This document shows positions 1-9,049 of a stretch of DNA of 64,000 bases, piece by piece (the first letter of the stretch is position 1; every line of letters begins with the position of its first letter). A model generated the notes under the pieces. It had not been told where the DNA came from. It was given only the letters and a program-made list of their open reading frames with translations, and did not search any database. The position numbers and the translations under genes were made by a program. This stretch comes from Celeribacter litoreus (lineage in GTDB: Bacteria; Pseudomonadota; Alphaproteobacteria; Rhodobacterales; Rhodobacteraceae): assembly GCF_020165855.1 (NCBI RefSeq), contig NZ_JAIUFY010000013.1:248001-312000 (forward strand), in the 5' to 3' direction.

Positions 1-2
1 AC

Positions 3-2249
3 ACCAACTCGCGTCTTTGCATGGCATCGACGGTCGCGGGTCACAAACGCGCCTTTGGCACGGATACTGTTCCCGGCACGTATGAGGATCTGGACTCCGC
101 CGATGTCATCGTTCTCACAGGTTCGAACCTCGCATGGTGTCACCCGGTTCTCTACCAACGCATCCTCGCAACGCGGAAGAAGCGACCGGACCAGAAGCTT
201 GTTGTGATCGACCCGCGTCGGACCGCTTCGTGCGATCTCGCCGACCTTCATCTGCCGCTCAAATCAGGATCAGACGTCGCGCTGTTCAACGGGCTGCTTG
301 CAGAGATCGCAAAACGCGGTCTTGTCGATGAGGCCTTCGTCCAGAATGTGAATGGACTCGAGGACGCTGTCGCGTGCGCAGAGAGCGCCGATCTCTCTGT
401 GACAGGGCTCACGGACGAGCAACTCACGGCATTCTACGATCTCTGGTGCTCGTCCGAGAAGGTCGTCACGATCTTCTCCCAAGGTGTGAACCAGTCGTCT
501 TCCGGAACGGACAAAGTGAACTCGATCACCAATTGCCACCTTGCAACTGGCCGGATCGGGCGCGTCGGAATGGGGCCGTTTTCTGTCACCGGTCAGCCGA
601 ATGCTATGGGAGGCCGTGAGGTTGGTGGCCTCGCCAATATGCTGGCCTGTCACCTTGATTTGGAAAATGGTGACCATCGCAACGCTGTTAAGAGTTTCTG
701 GTGCTCTGGCGATCTGCCGGAGGCGCCGGGTCTCAAGGCCGTGGACATGTTCAAAGCCATCGGCGAGGGCAAGATCAAGGCGCTCTGGGTGCTCCACACC
801 AATCCGGCCGTGTCCATGCCGGACGCGGACAAGGTCAAGGCCGCAATCGCCGGATGCGACTTCGTCGTTGTCTCCGACATCACCGAAGCGACCGACACCG
901 CGCGCCTCGCGCACGTCCTTTTGCCCGCGACCGCGTGGGGCGAAAAGAGCGGGACTGTCACGAACTCCGACCGGATCATCTCGCGTCAGCGCGCGGTTGT
1001 GACCGCGCCGGGCGACTGTATGCCGGATTGGAAGCAACTCGCCGAAGTTGGCCGCCGCATGGGCTTCAAAGATGCCTTCGACTACGAAGGCCCAGCAGAG
1101 ATTTTCCGCGAATACGCCGCGCTCTCCGGCATTTCGGGCGGGTTTGGCAAGGACTTCGATATCTCCGGCCTCAAGAACGTCACCGATAGCGAATACGACG
1201 CGATGGCGCCTGCCCGCTGGCCAATCTCTGACGGCAAGCAGGGCGGGCGTTTCTTCGCGGATGGCAAATTCTTCACGCCGGATGGCAAGGGCCGCATGCT
1301 CCCCGTTTCGTGGAAGCCGCCTGCAGCCAAAACCGAACCGCGCTATCCGTTCCGCCTCAACACCGGTCGTATCCGCGATCAGTGGCATACCATGACGCGA
1401 ACCGCGCTCTCGCCGCGATTGTCCGCTCACCTCGGAGAACCCTTCGTCGAAATCCATCCCGATGACGCGGCGGAAAAAGGCATTGGCCCGACTTCGCTCG
1501 TGGAGATCAAAACACCAACAGGCAGCGGGATTTTCCGTGCGATGATTACGGATCGGATTTCAAAAGGCGATGTCTTTGCACCGATGCATTGGACGGGAGA
1601 AAACTCCTCTGCGGCGCGCGTTGATGCGCTCGTGCCACCTGTCACGGATCCGATTTCCGGCCAGCCCGAAAGCAAGGCGTCCGTCGCGCAAATCGCGCCT
1701 TTCGAGGCGGCGTGGTATGGCTTCGCGGTCTCCCAGACGCCGATCAAGGCGACATCGGAATACTGGACCGTTGCCAAGACCTATGCGGGCTACCGCGCAG
1801 AACTCGCTGGCCTGAATGCGCCGAAGGATTGGGTCTATCAGGCGCGCGAGATTTTCGACCTCAAAGACGCCGATGTGCAGACGATGTTCGACCCTGCGAA
1901 AGGCACCGCCCGGATCGCATTCGTGGTGGATGGGGCACTAAAAGCGGCCCTTTTCGTGTCGCGCAAGCCCGTTGCGGTCATGCGGGACTACCTCTCTAAC
2001 CTGCCGGGTGAGGCCGCACCTATGGTTCTCTCCGGTAAATCCCCGGCTGACCAACCTGATCCGGGACCTGTGCTCTGCTCTTGCTTCAATGTCGGTGTGA
2101 ATACTATCCTCACGGCAATCGAAACGCGCGGGTTGCTCAGTGTCGATGCGATTGGTGAGGCGTTGCAGGCAGGTACGAACTGTGGCTCCTGTCGCCCTGA
2201 AATCGCGGCATTGATCGAGAGCGTGCAGGAAAAAGAAGCCGCTGAATGA
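3..2249 (+). CDS. nasA: Assimilatory nitrate reductase, catalytic subunit (5' partial)
   Basis: Molybdopterin oxidoreductase that reduces nitrate to nitrite in the cytoplasm for nitrogen assimilation. The reading frame is open to the left edge, so the N terminus with its first iron-sulfur site is missing; the ATG at 21 is internal. Visible parts are the molybdopterin-binding body, a C-terminal molydopterin-dinucleotide-binding region, and a C-terminal BFD-type [2Fe-2S] module with Cys-Ser-Cys followed about 30 residues later by Cys-Gly-Ser-Cys. That module is typical of NasA and absent from periplasmic NapA. About 120 residues appear missing relative to usual family length. The stop overlaps the start of the next gene by 4 bp, indicating co-translation. 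Family assignment is confident. Confidence 0.92.
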   Translation, partial: TNSRLCMASTVAGHKRAFGTDTVPGTYEDLDSADVIVLTGSNLAWCHPVLYQRILATRKKRPDQKLVVIDPRRTASCDLADLHLPLKSGSDVALFNGLLAEIAKRGLVDEAFVQNVNGLEDAVACAESADLSVTGLTDEQLTAFYDLWCSSEKVVTIFSQGVNQSSSGTDKVNSITNCHLATGRIGRVGMGPFSVTGQPNAMGGREVGGLANMLACHLDLENGDHRNAVKSFWCSGDLPEAPGLKAVDMFKAIGEGKIKALWVLHTNPAVSMPDADKVKAAIAGCDFVVVSDITEATDTARLAHVLLPATAWGEKSGTVTNSDRIISRQRAVVTAPGDCMPDWKQLAEVGRRMGFKDAFDYEGPAEIFREYAALSGISGGFGKDFDISGLKNVTDSEYDAMAPARWPISDGKQGGRFFADGKFFTPDGKGRMLPVSWKPPAAKTEPRYPFRLNTGRIRDQWHTMTRTALSPRLSAHLGEPFVEIHPDDAAEKGIGPTSLVEIKTPTGSGIFRAMITDRISKGDVFAPMHWTGENSSAARVDALVPPVTDPISGQPESKASVAQIAPFEAAWYGFAVSQTPIKATSEYWTVAKTYAGYRAELAGLNAPKDWVYQAREIFDLKDADVQTMFDPAKGTARIAFVVDGALKAALFVSRKPVAVMRDYLSNLPGEAAPMVLSGKSPADQPDPGPVLCSCFNVGVNTILTAIETRGLLSVDAIGEALQAGTNCGSCRPEIAALIESVQEKEAAE

Positions 2250-3202
2250 GCATTGCTGAATACGTACGGATTCTGGGCCGTGGCCCGGGCCGGTCACGTT
2301 CTCTGACATACGCAGAAGCCCATGAGGCTATGGCCCGCGTGTTGCGTGGTGAGGCCGCACCGGAGAGCGTCGGCGCAATGCTGATGCTGATGCGGATGAA
2401 GGGCGAAACGCCGGATGAGATCGCGGGCTTCACGGCTGCTCTGCGCGATACCCTCACCTCCGTTCCAACGCCTGATCTCGATTGGCCTTCCTACGCGGCC
2501 GGCCGGACGCGGGGTCTTCCGTGGTTTCTGCTGTCGGCACGTTTGGTCGCGCAGGCGGGTTATAAGGTTCTGCTCCATGGTTGGAATGGTCTTGGTGAGA
2601 GTGGCCACTATGTTCGCGAGGGAATGCCGTATGCTGGCATTTCCGTCTGTGCGTCTCCGGAGCATGCAGAAGAGGTTCTCGCGTCGGAAGGCATTGCCTA
2701 TCTGCCTTTAGAGAACTTTTCTCCTGAACTTCTCCATTTTCTACAACTCCGGCAGGTCTTCGGCCTTCGTTCTTGCCTCAACACGGTCGCACGCATGTTG
2801 AACCCCGGCGGAGCAAATGCGTCTGTTCAGGGTGTCTTCCACCCCCCTTATCGCGAGCTACAGGCCGACGCATCACATCTGCTCGGGCTCGGGGCTCTTT
2901 CGGTCATCAAGGGTGGCGGTGGCGAGTTCGAATGTAACCCGTCTAAAGACATTCAGGTCTTCGGATTGCGCGATGGGAATCCTTTCGAAAACATTGTTGC
3001 GCCCAGTTATGAGGAAACGCGCCGCTTGAACGACGGTGACCTAGACCTCTCGCGTTTGACCGAAATGTGGCGCGGACGGCTAAACGATCCCTTCTGCGAG
3101 GAAATTGTCGTCTCGACAGCTGCTTTGGCATTGGAAACATTGAGAAAAATTGATGCGCTAACGATTGCCCGTGACCTTTGGGTCGCGCGGAATGACATAT
3201 AA
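2246..3202 (+). CDS. Glycosyltransferase family 3 / TrpD2-like protein
   Basis: Resembles the anthranilate phosphoribosyltransferase fold, YbiB/TrpD2 branch. The N-terminal helical domain (about residues 1-70, with GETPDEIAGFTAALR) and a Gly-rich phosphate-binding segment near HGWNG fit the family, but the true TrpD motif GTGGD is not obvious, so tryptophan synthesis is unlikely. E. coli YbiB of this branch binds nucleic acid; the role here is unknown. The start overlaps the nasA stop (ATGA), and this gene commonly follows nasA in Rhodobacterales, so it is probably transcribed with the nitrate assimilation operon. Confident on fold, not on function. Confidence 0.75.
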   Translation: MSIAEYVRILGRGPGRSRSLTYAEAHEAMARVLRGEAAPESVGAMLMLMRMKGETPDEIAGFTAALRDTLTSVPTPDLDWPSYAAGRTRGLPWFLLSARLVAQAGYKVLLHGWNGLGESGHYVREGMPYAGISVCASPEHAEEVLASEGIAYLPLENFSPELLHFLQLRQVFGLRSCLNTVARMLNPGGANASVQGVFHPPYRELQADASHLLGLGALSVIKGGGGEFECNPSKDIQVFGLRDGNPFENIVAPSYEETRRLNDGDLDLSRLTEMWRGRLNDPFCEEIVVSTAALALETLRKIDALTIARDLWVARNDI

Positions 3203-3309
3203 TTTTCACAAAAAATTCACCAAAGAGAACATTTCTGTTACATTTCGGCTTGATTTTCGCCCTTTTGTTGCGCGATAGGGGGCTCGGGGGTTATTTTGGA
3301 GTACTTGGT

Positions 3310-3570
3310 ATGAGTTTTTTCTCGAAGCTTTCGGGTTTCTACGAAGCATGGCAAGCAGGCCTCGCAGTTAGCGAAAACCTGATCATGCTCGCCGTAGGCA
3401 TTTCCTTCATGATTGGTGCTGTTGCTGCGCTGATCTGGATGCGTTCCAACACCACTGCTGATCAGACCGGCACGGTTCAGGACGACGCCTACACGGTGCC
3501 GGGCGAACGGCACATCGTTGCACGCAAAAAGGGCTGCGCCTTTACGCGCCGCCTCGAAACACTGGCATAA
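3310..3570 (+). CDS. Small single-pass membrane protein, unknown
   Basis: An 86-residue protein I do not recognise. The ATG at 3310 is preceded by GGAG eight bases upstream, better than any upstream in-frame start. Residues about 22-44 form one hydrophobic transmembrane segment, followed by a polar tail and a basic stretch (ARKKGCAFTRR) near the C terminus. It lies about 100 bp after the TrpD2-like gene and 40 bp before another unknown small gene on the same strand. Function unknown; topology is inferred from hydrophobicity only. Confidence 0.6.
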   Translation: MSFFSKLSGFYEAWQAGLAVSENLIMLAVGISFMIGAVAALIWMRSNTTADQTGTVQDDAYTVPGERHIVARKKGCAFTRRLETLA

Positions 3571-3609
3571 GTCTTAATTCCGCCAGGAATTTGTACGAGT
3601 GTCATTGTT

Positions 3610-3966
3610 ATGTTCAAAGTCGCATTAAAACTTTTTCTTTTCACCCTGCTGATGGTCGGGATGATATGGAAAAGCTCTGATGCGCTAAGGCAGGCTTCGC
3701 AGACGGGAGACATTTCTCAGCTCTCCCAAACGCGCAGCCTGTCTGACCTTTTGGACGGTGATCTCAGCGCAGGTTCGAATGGTGAGCCTTGGTATGCCCA
3801 GTTCGATCCTCGAAAACTGTGGCATGAACGCGAAAAGACCGTCCGTCTCAACACGAAAACGATCCGCGTAGATCCGTCTCAAGTCGGCGTGGAAGGCGAC
3901 TTGGCGTCCCGCCTGGAGGCTGAGGGGCTATCTGACGATGTTGTGTCCGTCGTCAAGATCAAGTGA
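3610..3966 (+). CDS. Hypothetical protein with N-terminal membrane anchor or signal
   Basis: A 118-residue protein with no family that I recognise. Residues 1-18 (MFKVALKLFLFTLLMVGM) are hydrophobic with a basic start, so it is exported or anchored by an uncleaved signal. The rest is polar and low in cysteine. It lies 40 bp after the small membrane protein and converges with mipZ on the opposite strand (18 bp between stops). Probably real given its export signal and its position in an otherwise empty interval, but function is unknown. Confidence 0.55.
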   Translation: MFKVALKLFLFTLLMVGMIWKSSDALRQASQTGDISQLSQTRSLSDLLDGDLSAGSNGEPWYAQFDPRKLWHEREKTVRLNTKTIRVDPSQVGVEGDLASRLEAEGLSDDVVSVVKIK

Positions 3967-3983
3967 CCCCAGGCCGGGATGGC

Positions 3984-4841
3984 TTAAAAGTCGATCTCGA
4001 CGCCCGGCAGCGCCAACTCTTTCATAAGATCCCGAAGCTCTTGTCGCGCGGCGACGTTCGAAATGTTCATTGCGGATTTGACGCCGATATCTTTCAGATC
4101 GAGCAGGGTGAGTCCGCGCGGGAAAAGCTCGCGGAAGATCACGCGTTCGGAGAACCCGGGCGCCACGCGAAAACCGATCCGTCTGGAAAGTTCGGTAAGA
4201 GCGTCACCGATTTTCTTCTTGTTGTGCATCGCCTGCGCCCCGAGGCGGTTCCGCAGGACGACCCAGTCGATCGGCTTGAGGCCCGCTTGCGCACGGAGTT
4301 GACGCGCGTTCCACACCATCTCCGAGTAGACCGACGGTCCGAGGATTTTATTTGAGTCCGGATCAATCCGCGCCAACAAGTCGAAGTCGATAAAGCTGTC
4401 GTTCATCGGCGTGATCAGCGTATCGGCGAGCGTATGCGCGACCTGAGACAAGCGGGTATGCGAACCGGGGCAGTCGATGAGAATGAAGTCGCAAGAGGCC
4501 TCAAGGCTCGTGACGGCCATCGAAAGACGTCTGTCATAGATGTTTTCGCCCTCGGCCAATTCAGCAGAATCTACCTGTGGCAGGTCACGGTATTCCGGGA
4601 CAGGAAGTTGGACGCCCTCACGTTCACAGAAACTTTGGCGGTTTTCGAGGTAGCGGCCGAAGGTTTTCTGCCGCAAATCGAGATCAATAGCTCCGACTTT
4701 GTGGCCCATCCGCGCAAGCGCCGTGGCAACATGCATGGAGACGGTGGATTTACCCGCGCCGCCCTTTTCGTTTCCGACGATAATGATATGCGCCACGTCC
4801 CGAATTCCCGTCATTTGTCGCACTTTGCGCCATGCGATCAC
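3984..4841 (-). CDS. mipZ: MipZ-type ParA ATPase, division-site positioning
   Basis: ParA/MinD-superfamily ATPase with the deviant Walker A KGGAGKST at about residues 26-33 and the downstream aspartate-rich Walker B region (FILIDCPGS). The sequence around DLDLRQKTFGRYLENR matches alphaproteobacterial MipZ, which forms a bipolar gradient through ParB and inhibits FtsZ to place the septum at midcell. The GTG at 4841 has AGAGGGA about nine bases upstream, favouring it over the internal ATG at 4814 (nine residues shorter). It is a single gene, convergent with the gene at 3610. Plasmid-type ParA is unlikely: there is no ParB gene nearby and the length fits MipZ. Confidence 0.85.
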   Translation of the reverse strand: MIAWRKVRQMTGIRDVAHIIIVGNEKGGAGKSTVSMHVATALARMGHKVGAIDLDLRQKTFGRYLENRQSFCEREGVQLPVPEYRDLPQVDSAELAEGENIYDRRLSMAVTSLEASCDFILIDCPGSHTRLSQVAHTLADTLITPMNDSFIDFDLLARIDPDSNKILGPSVYSEMVWNARQLRAQAGLKPIDWVVLRNRLGAQAMHNKKKIGDALTELSRRIGFRVAPGFSERVIFRELFPRGLTLLDLKDIGVKSAMNISNVAARQELRDLMKELALPGVEIDF

Positions 4842-5021
4842 ATTTCTTTATCCCTCTGTATGACGACTTTTTGACGGGGCGTGCAAGGCCCTTTCGCGCC
4901 CTTTTCGGGATCACTCTTGTCCTGTTGCGCTGCTGCTTGATGAAACGATTTCGTCCGTTCGCGCGTTATCATCGGAACGCAGGGTGGACTCACGCTGCTG
5001 TGCTGAAATGGGAGAAGACTC

Positions 5022-6656
5022 ATGAAACGTATAATTTTGGGAACCGCAGCGACGAGTTTCGGTTTGTTCGGTCTTGGCGCGTTCGTTCCTGCGGTTGCGC
5101 AGGACGCAGAGCGGGAGCGTCTGCTTGAAGCGGCGATCGAAGAATGTGTCGATGCCCAACCGCCCTGCCTGACGCCAGAGGGTATGATCTTGTTGAAGAA
5201 TGGTCGGCAAGTGACGGTGGAGCGCGCCCTCGAGGCACTCGGGATTGCTGCGCCGGATGTCGACATTGAAGGAGAAGCTTCCGTCTCAGAAGGCAACACT
5301 GAGCCGACAACCCCGGGCGAAGAAGTTGCCGCAGATATCGAGCACGAAGAAGTCGTCGAGGAAGAAATCCTCGCGGAGGAGTTGGCGGAAGATGCCTCTG
5401 CGGCTGACGTAGAGGAGATCGAAAGCGAAACGATCGTTGCTCAAGAGATCGATGCCGGAGTTGAAGCGGAGCCGCTGACCGAGGAAACGGCGTCCACCAC
5501 TGAGGCGGCGGAGGAGCCCGCGCCCGGTGAAGCCGAAGCCGTCGAGATGACCGAGGAACTCTTGCAACAGCAGGCGATTGAAGAAGCCAATGCTGCCGCA
5601 AAAGAGGAGGCCGAGACGTCGGCTGTCGCGGCTCAGGCGGACGTGGCGGCCGAGGGTGAGGACGTCGAGGTTCAGACCGAGACCGTTACCGAGGAAACGG
5701 CGCGATCCTCTAGCGAAGAATTCGAAGCCACCGCGTCTCCGAAGTCCAAAGATGACGGATTGTCCGATCTGGAGAAGTTCCTCATTGGTGCGGTTGGCGC
5801 AGCCGTGATCGGTGAAGTGCTGTCCGCTGACGATGAGGTGGTGGCCAACACGGGCGATCGTGTGATTGTCGAACGTGACGGTCAGCTTCGTGTGTTGAAA
5901 AATGATGACGCGCTTCTGCGTCAGCCGGGGTCGCAAGTGACGACCGAGACGTTCAGCGACGGGTCTACCCGCACGACGCTCAACCGTGAGAACGGTGCGC
6001 AGGTGATTACAATCCGGTCAGCAGATGGTCGTGTGCTGCGTCGTGAGCGTGTGCTCGTGGACGGCACGCGTGTGGTTCTGTTTGACGACACGCAAGCGGT
6101 CGAGGACGTGGATGTCGCCGCACTGCCGGAGACGACGCAGAAAACCGTTACTTATGAGCAGGATGGTGAGGATGCCGCTCTGCGCGCAGCCTTGGCGGCG
6201 AGCCAAGCGCAATCGGATGCCGTTGGCCGTCGCTTTTCATTGAGCCAGATCCGCTCGATCCGCGCGGTGCGTGAGCTGGCGCCGGAGATTGAGCTCACCA
6301 ATGTGAACTTCCGCACTGGCTCTGCCGCGATCACGCCGTCCGAGGCGGAAGAACTGGCCGCCCTTGGCCGTGCGATGCGTGACGCGATTGCCGAGAACCC
6401 TCGTGAGGTGTTTCTCGTAGAGGGTCACACGGACGCAGTCGGTGCAGCGACCATGAACCTTGCTCTGTCTGATCGCCGTGCCGAAAGTCTTGCGCTCGCC
6501 CTGACTGAGTATTTCGATGTCCCGCCGGAAAACATGATCGTGCAGGGGTATGGTGAACGCTATCTCAAGGTTCCGACTGTCGATGCCGAGCGTGCAAACC
6601 GCCGTGCAGCCGTGCGAGTGATCACTCCGCTTCTCACGGGATCGGTTGACCAGTAA
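5022..6656 (+). CDS. OmpA-family protein with long acidic linker
   Basis: A 544-residue exported protein. A signal peptide covers about residues 1-26, ending AVAQ before DAE. Residues about 80-235 are a highly acidic Glu/Ala/Val-rich low-complexity stretch. A short hydrophobic Gly/Ala segment (about 250-265) follows, then a polar domain with repeated Arg/Val/Asp. The C-terminal 120 residues are an OmpA-like peptidoglycan-binding domain (VEGHTDAVGAATMNLALS, then NRRAAVRV). It probably tethers the outer membrane or envelope to peptidoglycan. It is monocistronic, with a GGGAGA ribosome site and a perfect terminator after the stop. The acidic linker is unusual in length for the family. Confidence 0.82.
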   Translation: MKRIILGTAATSFGLFGLGAFVPAVAQDAERERLLEAAIEECVDAQPPCLTPEGMILLKNGRQVTVERALEALGIAAPDVDIEGEASVSEGNTEPTTPGEEVAADIEHEEVVEEEILAEELAEDASAADVEEIESETIVAQEIDAGVEAEPLTEETASTTEAAEEPAPGEAEAVEMTEELLQQQAIEEANAAAKEEAETSAVAAQADVAAEGEDVEVQTETVTEETARSSSEEFEATASPKSKDDGLSDLEKFLIGAVGAAVIGEVLSADDEVVANTGDRVIVERDGQLRVLKNDDALLRQPGSQVTTETFSDGSTRTTLNRENGAQVITIRSADGRVLRRERVLVDGTRVVLFDDTQAVEDVDVAALPETTQKTVTYEQDGEDAALRAALAASQAQSDAVGRRFSLSQIRSIRAVRELAPEIELTNVNFRTGSAAITPSEAEELAALGRAMRDAIAENPREVFLVEGHTDAVGAATMNLALSDRRAESLALALTEYFDVPPENMIVQGYGERYLKVPTVDAERANRRAAVRVITPLLTGSVDQ

Positions 6657-6672
6657 GGCTACTGAAAAAGAA

Positions 6673-6700
6673 AAGGCCCGCCAAATTGGCGGGCCTTTGT
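6673..6700. terminator. Bidirectional intrinsic terminator (OmpA gene / rpmE)
   Basis: Perfect 10-bp stem AAGGCCCGCC/GGCGGGCCTT with a five-base loop AAATT. It has T-rich sequence on the plus side and A-rich sequence before it, so it can act for the OmpA gene and for rpmE on the other strand. Confidence 0.85.
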
Positions 6701-6720
6701 GTATCCGACTGGTGTGAGGC

Positions 6721-6942
6721 TTAGAAGCCGAGGCCAGCGTATTTGTTTTTGAATTTGGACACACGGCCACCAGCGTCCAGAAGACGGGAGTTGCCGCCGG
6801 TCCATGCCGGGTGAGCGGACGGATCGATGTCGAGAGCCAGCTGGTCGCCTTCTGCACCCCAGGTGGAGCGCATTTTGACAACGGTGCCGTCGGTCATTTT
6901 GACGTCGATGAAGTGGTAATCGGGATGGATGTCTTTTTTCAT
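6721..6942 (-). CDS. rpmE: 50S ribosomal protein L31, zinc-free type
   Basis: A 73-residue large-subunit ribosomal protein starting [10 protein letters not shown] and containing the family motif SAHPAWTGG near the centre. The Cys residues that bind zinc in the E. coli protein are absent; the equivalent positions read KMTDGTVV and LDIDPSAHP. So this is the C-minus form, normal in many alphaproteobacteria. It lies 17 bp after rplS on the minus strand and ends at a bidirectional terminator. Confidence 0.95.
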   Translation of the reverse strand: MKKDIHPDYHFIDVKMTDGTVVKMRSTWGAEGDQLALDIDPSAHPAWTGGNSRLLDAGGRVSKFKNKYAGLGF

Positions 6943-6959
6943 CTGAGCGTTCCTCTGGC

Positions 6960-7334
6960 TTACGCGTCGAGCGGCTTGTAGTTGGTGACTTCTGCGATAC
7001 GGGCAGATTTGCCGCGACGCGAACGGAGGTAGTAGAGTTTCGAACGACGGACTTTACCGCGACGAACAACCTCGATGGTTTCGATGTTGGTGGAGTAGAG
7101 CGGGAACACACGCTCAACGCCTTCACCGAAGGAAATTTTGCGAACCGTGAAGGAGCCGGCAATGCCTTTGCCGTTCTTACGGGAGATGCAGACACCTTCG
7201 TAGTTCTGCACACGGGTGCGCGAACCCTCGGTCACTTTGTAACCGACGCGGATGGTGTCACCGGCTTTAAAGTCCGGGATGGTTTTGCCGAGAGCTTCGA
7301 TTTGCTCGGCTTCAAGCTGGGCGATAAGATCCAT
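6960..7334 (-). CDS. rplS: 50S ribosomal protein L19
   Basis: A 124-residue protein at the 30S-50S interface. Family motifs are clear: [18 protein letters not shown], then the basic [14 protein letters not shown] near the C terminus. It is cotranscribed with rpmE 17 bp downstream. It is the usual downstream partner of trmD, but here a membrane-protein gene and a terminator separate it from trmD, so it probably has its own promoter in the 7335-7505 interval. Confidence 0.97.
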   Translation of the reverse strand: MDLIAQLEAEQIEALGKTIPDFKAGDTIRVGYKVTEGSRTRVQNYEGVCISRKNGKGIAGSFTVRKISFGEGVERVFPLYSTNIETIEVVRRGKVRRSKLYYLRSRRGKSARIAEVTNYKPLDA

Positions 7335-7508
7335 CGCTTAAACTCCAATTTGCTCGTGGTTTTGTCCACGAAGGTTTCAACTGCCTCAGAGCTCCGCGTC
7401 TTCGATCGGGTCCATCCATATGATGCCCGCCGGAGGGTTCAGGTCGTCTTTGCTTTGATCAATCTGCGTTGCCGTGTTGGACAGAGAAGAAGCCGTCCGG
7501 CAAATAGC

Positions 7509-7545
7509 AAAAAGGCCCGCGCATCGATTCCGATGCCAGACGGGC
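7509..7545 (-). terminator. Intrinsic terminator after the membrane-protein gene
   Basis: Read on the minus strand, a GCCCG/CGGGC outer stem encloses a perfect GCATCG/CGATGC inner stem and is followed by five T. It lies 54 bp past the stop of the gene at 7599 and separates it from rplS. The rest of the 7335-7598 interval shows only a small CGTGG/CCACG hairpin (7353-7368) and no gene I can support. Confidence 0.75.
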
Positions 7546-7598
7546 GGTGTATAGGCAGATATGCCCAACGTGGCAAGGGGTTTGAGGGATTCTATGGA

Positions 7599-8090
7599 TT
7601 AGTTTTCCCAATCCGGTGGGCCAAAACTGATCCGGTGCGCCACTGCTCCGACGAGCGCGCCAACCACAGCTCCGCCGCCGTAATAGAGGATCATTGCTGG
7701 CACGGTGATTATCGACAGCACAATCATCATGGAGACGACCTCCGCAAACCCACCAGGTCCCGAGTAGGTCATTGAACCGTACAACGACAAACCGTGCACG
7801 ATTGCGGCGCCAGCCCAAGCTCCGAGCGCGATATAGACTATTCGCAGATAGTCTTTCGGTCGCGTTGCAAGCGTCTTCTTGAGGCGCCATCGGACAATCA
7901 ATGCGAGCGGGAAGAACGGGATATTTGACCAGATCGCAAACGGGATAAGGAGTTCGATGCCGCGTTCGATGGTGACGACACCTCTCCCCTGCGAGATCAA
8001 AACCTCACGCGCGACGACCCCCACAATGGCCGTAATGAGAAAGCCGGAAATCCAGATGCCGTTGACGATCAACCTCGCTGATAGGCGCAT
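7599..8090 (-). CDS. Hypothetical four-helix integral membrane protein
   Basis: A 163-residue protein with about four hydrophobic segments (near residues 8-28, 45-65, 85-105 and 118-150), the last rich in Gly and Ala. I do not recognise a family. The ATG has GGGAGGGG six bases upstream, a strong ribosome site. It sits 71 bp after trmD and ends at its own terminator, so it interrupts the usual trmD-rplS adjacency. No catalytic motif is visible. Confidence 0.65.
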   Translation of the reverse strand: MRLSARLIVNGIWISGFLITAIVGVVAREVLISQGRGVVTIERGIELLIPFAIWSNIPFFPLALIVRWRLKKTLATRPKDYLRIVYIALGAWAGAAIVHGLSLYGSMTYSGPGGFAEVVSMMIVLSIITVPAMILYYGGGAVVGALVGAVAHRISFGPPDWEN

Positions 8091-8161
8091 TGCAAACCCC
8101 TCCCTGATCCTCGCAGTCTACCACGCAACTTGCATGGCGGCTTTGATCAGGGTTCGGGCGC

Positions 8162-9010
8162 CTAGTCCTTCGTATTTTTGGCCTGATAGGCTTCCCACAT
8201 ATCGGGACGACGATCTTTGGTGATCTTTTCGGACATCTTCTGACGCCATTCCGCGATCTTGCCGTGGTGTCCGGACATGAGCACAGGCGGGATCGGCAGG
8301 CCGCGCCATTCTGCGGGGCGGGTGAATTGCGGGTGCTCCAGAAGGCCGTTGGAGTGGCTCTCTTCTTCGATGCTGTCCGCATTGCCCAACACGTCTGGCA
8401 GGAGGCGCACGGTCGCATCAATCATCGCCTGCGCCGCGATCTCACCGCCTGTCATGACAAAATCGCCAAGCGACACTTCTTCGATCCCGTAGTGAAACAG
8501 CACGCGATCATCGACGCCCTCAAAGCGTCCGCAGATCATCGTGACGCCACGCGCCTCGGACCACCGCTGCGCCGTCGCCTGATCGAACCGTTTCCCGCGA
8601 GGTGACAAGTAGACGAGCGGCCATTCATTGCGGTTCGGCGGGAGGCCGTTCATCGCGAAATCAATGGCCTCACCCATGACATCGGGACGGATCACCATCC
8701 CTGCTCCGCCGCCTGCGGGGGTGTCATCAACGTTCTTGTGTTTGCCGACGCCGAAATCGCGGAGGTTGATCTGCTCGAGCTGCCACTTGCCGTCTTGGAG
8801 CGCTTTGCCCGTGAGGCTTTCGCCCAAGACGCCGGGGAAAGCATCCGGGAAGAGCGTGATGATCTTCGCCTTCCAGACACCAACGATATCCGGCGTGTTC
8901 GTCATCAACTCGCGCGGGCGCAAGGTCGGGCGCACGGCGAGGCGGCCGTGCGATTTCGCGGCTTGCGTGGACTTGGTTTCTGGCTGCTCAGGCGTGTTTT
9001 CGTCAGTCAT
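8162..9010 (-). CDS. trmD: tRNA (guanine-N1)-methyltransferase
   Basis: SPOUT-family enzyme that methylates G37 of tRNAs using S-adenosylmethionine, preventing frameshifts. Motifs KIITLFPDAFPGVLG near the N terminus, ICGRFEGVDDR, and the knot segment EVSLGDFVMTGGE are intact, as is the C-terminal HHGKIAEWR region. At 282 residues it carries about 47 extra N-terminal residues before the conserved VWKAKI; an internal ATG at 8905 would remove 35 of them. The chosen ATG at 9010 has a weak GGA upstream, so the start is uncertain. It lies 39 bp after a sulfotransferase gene in the rpsP-rimM-trmD cluster. Confidence 0.95.
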   Translation of the reverse strand: MTDENTPEQPETKSTQAAKSHGRLAVRPTLRPRELMTNTPDIVGVWKAKIITLFPDAFPGVLGESLTGKALQDGKWQLEQINLRDFGVGKHKNVDDTPAGGGAGMVIRPDVMGEAIDFAMNGLPPNRNEWPLVYLSPRGKRFDQATAQRWSEARGVTMICGRFEGVDDRVLFHYGIEEVSLGDFVMTGGEIAAQAMIDATVRLLPDVLGNADSIEEESHSNGLLEHPQFTRPAEWRGLPIPPVLMSGHHGKIAEWRQKMSEKITKDRRPDMWEAYQAKNTKD

Positions 9011-9049
9011 GAGTGTCCTATAACGCGCGGTGGGAGCCTTGAAAATAGG

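Noticed and set aside
270-1457. A 395-codon minus-strand frame
   Set aside because: Antisense shadow of nasA; no motifs and no ribosome site.
7335-7505. L19 autoregulatory leader before rplS
   Set aside because: Only one small CGTGG/CCACG hairpin is evident; not enough to call a leader RNA.
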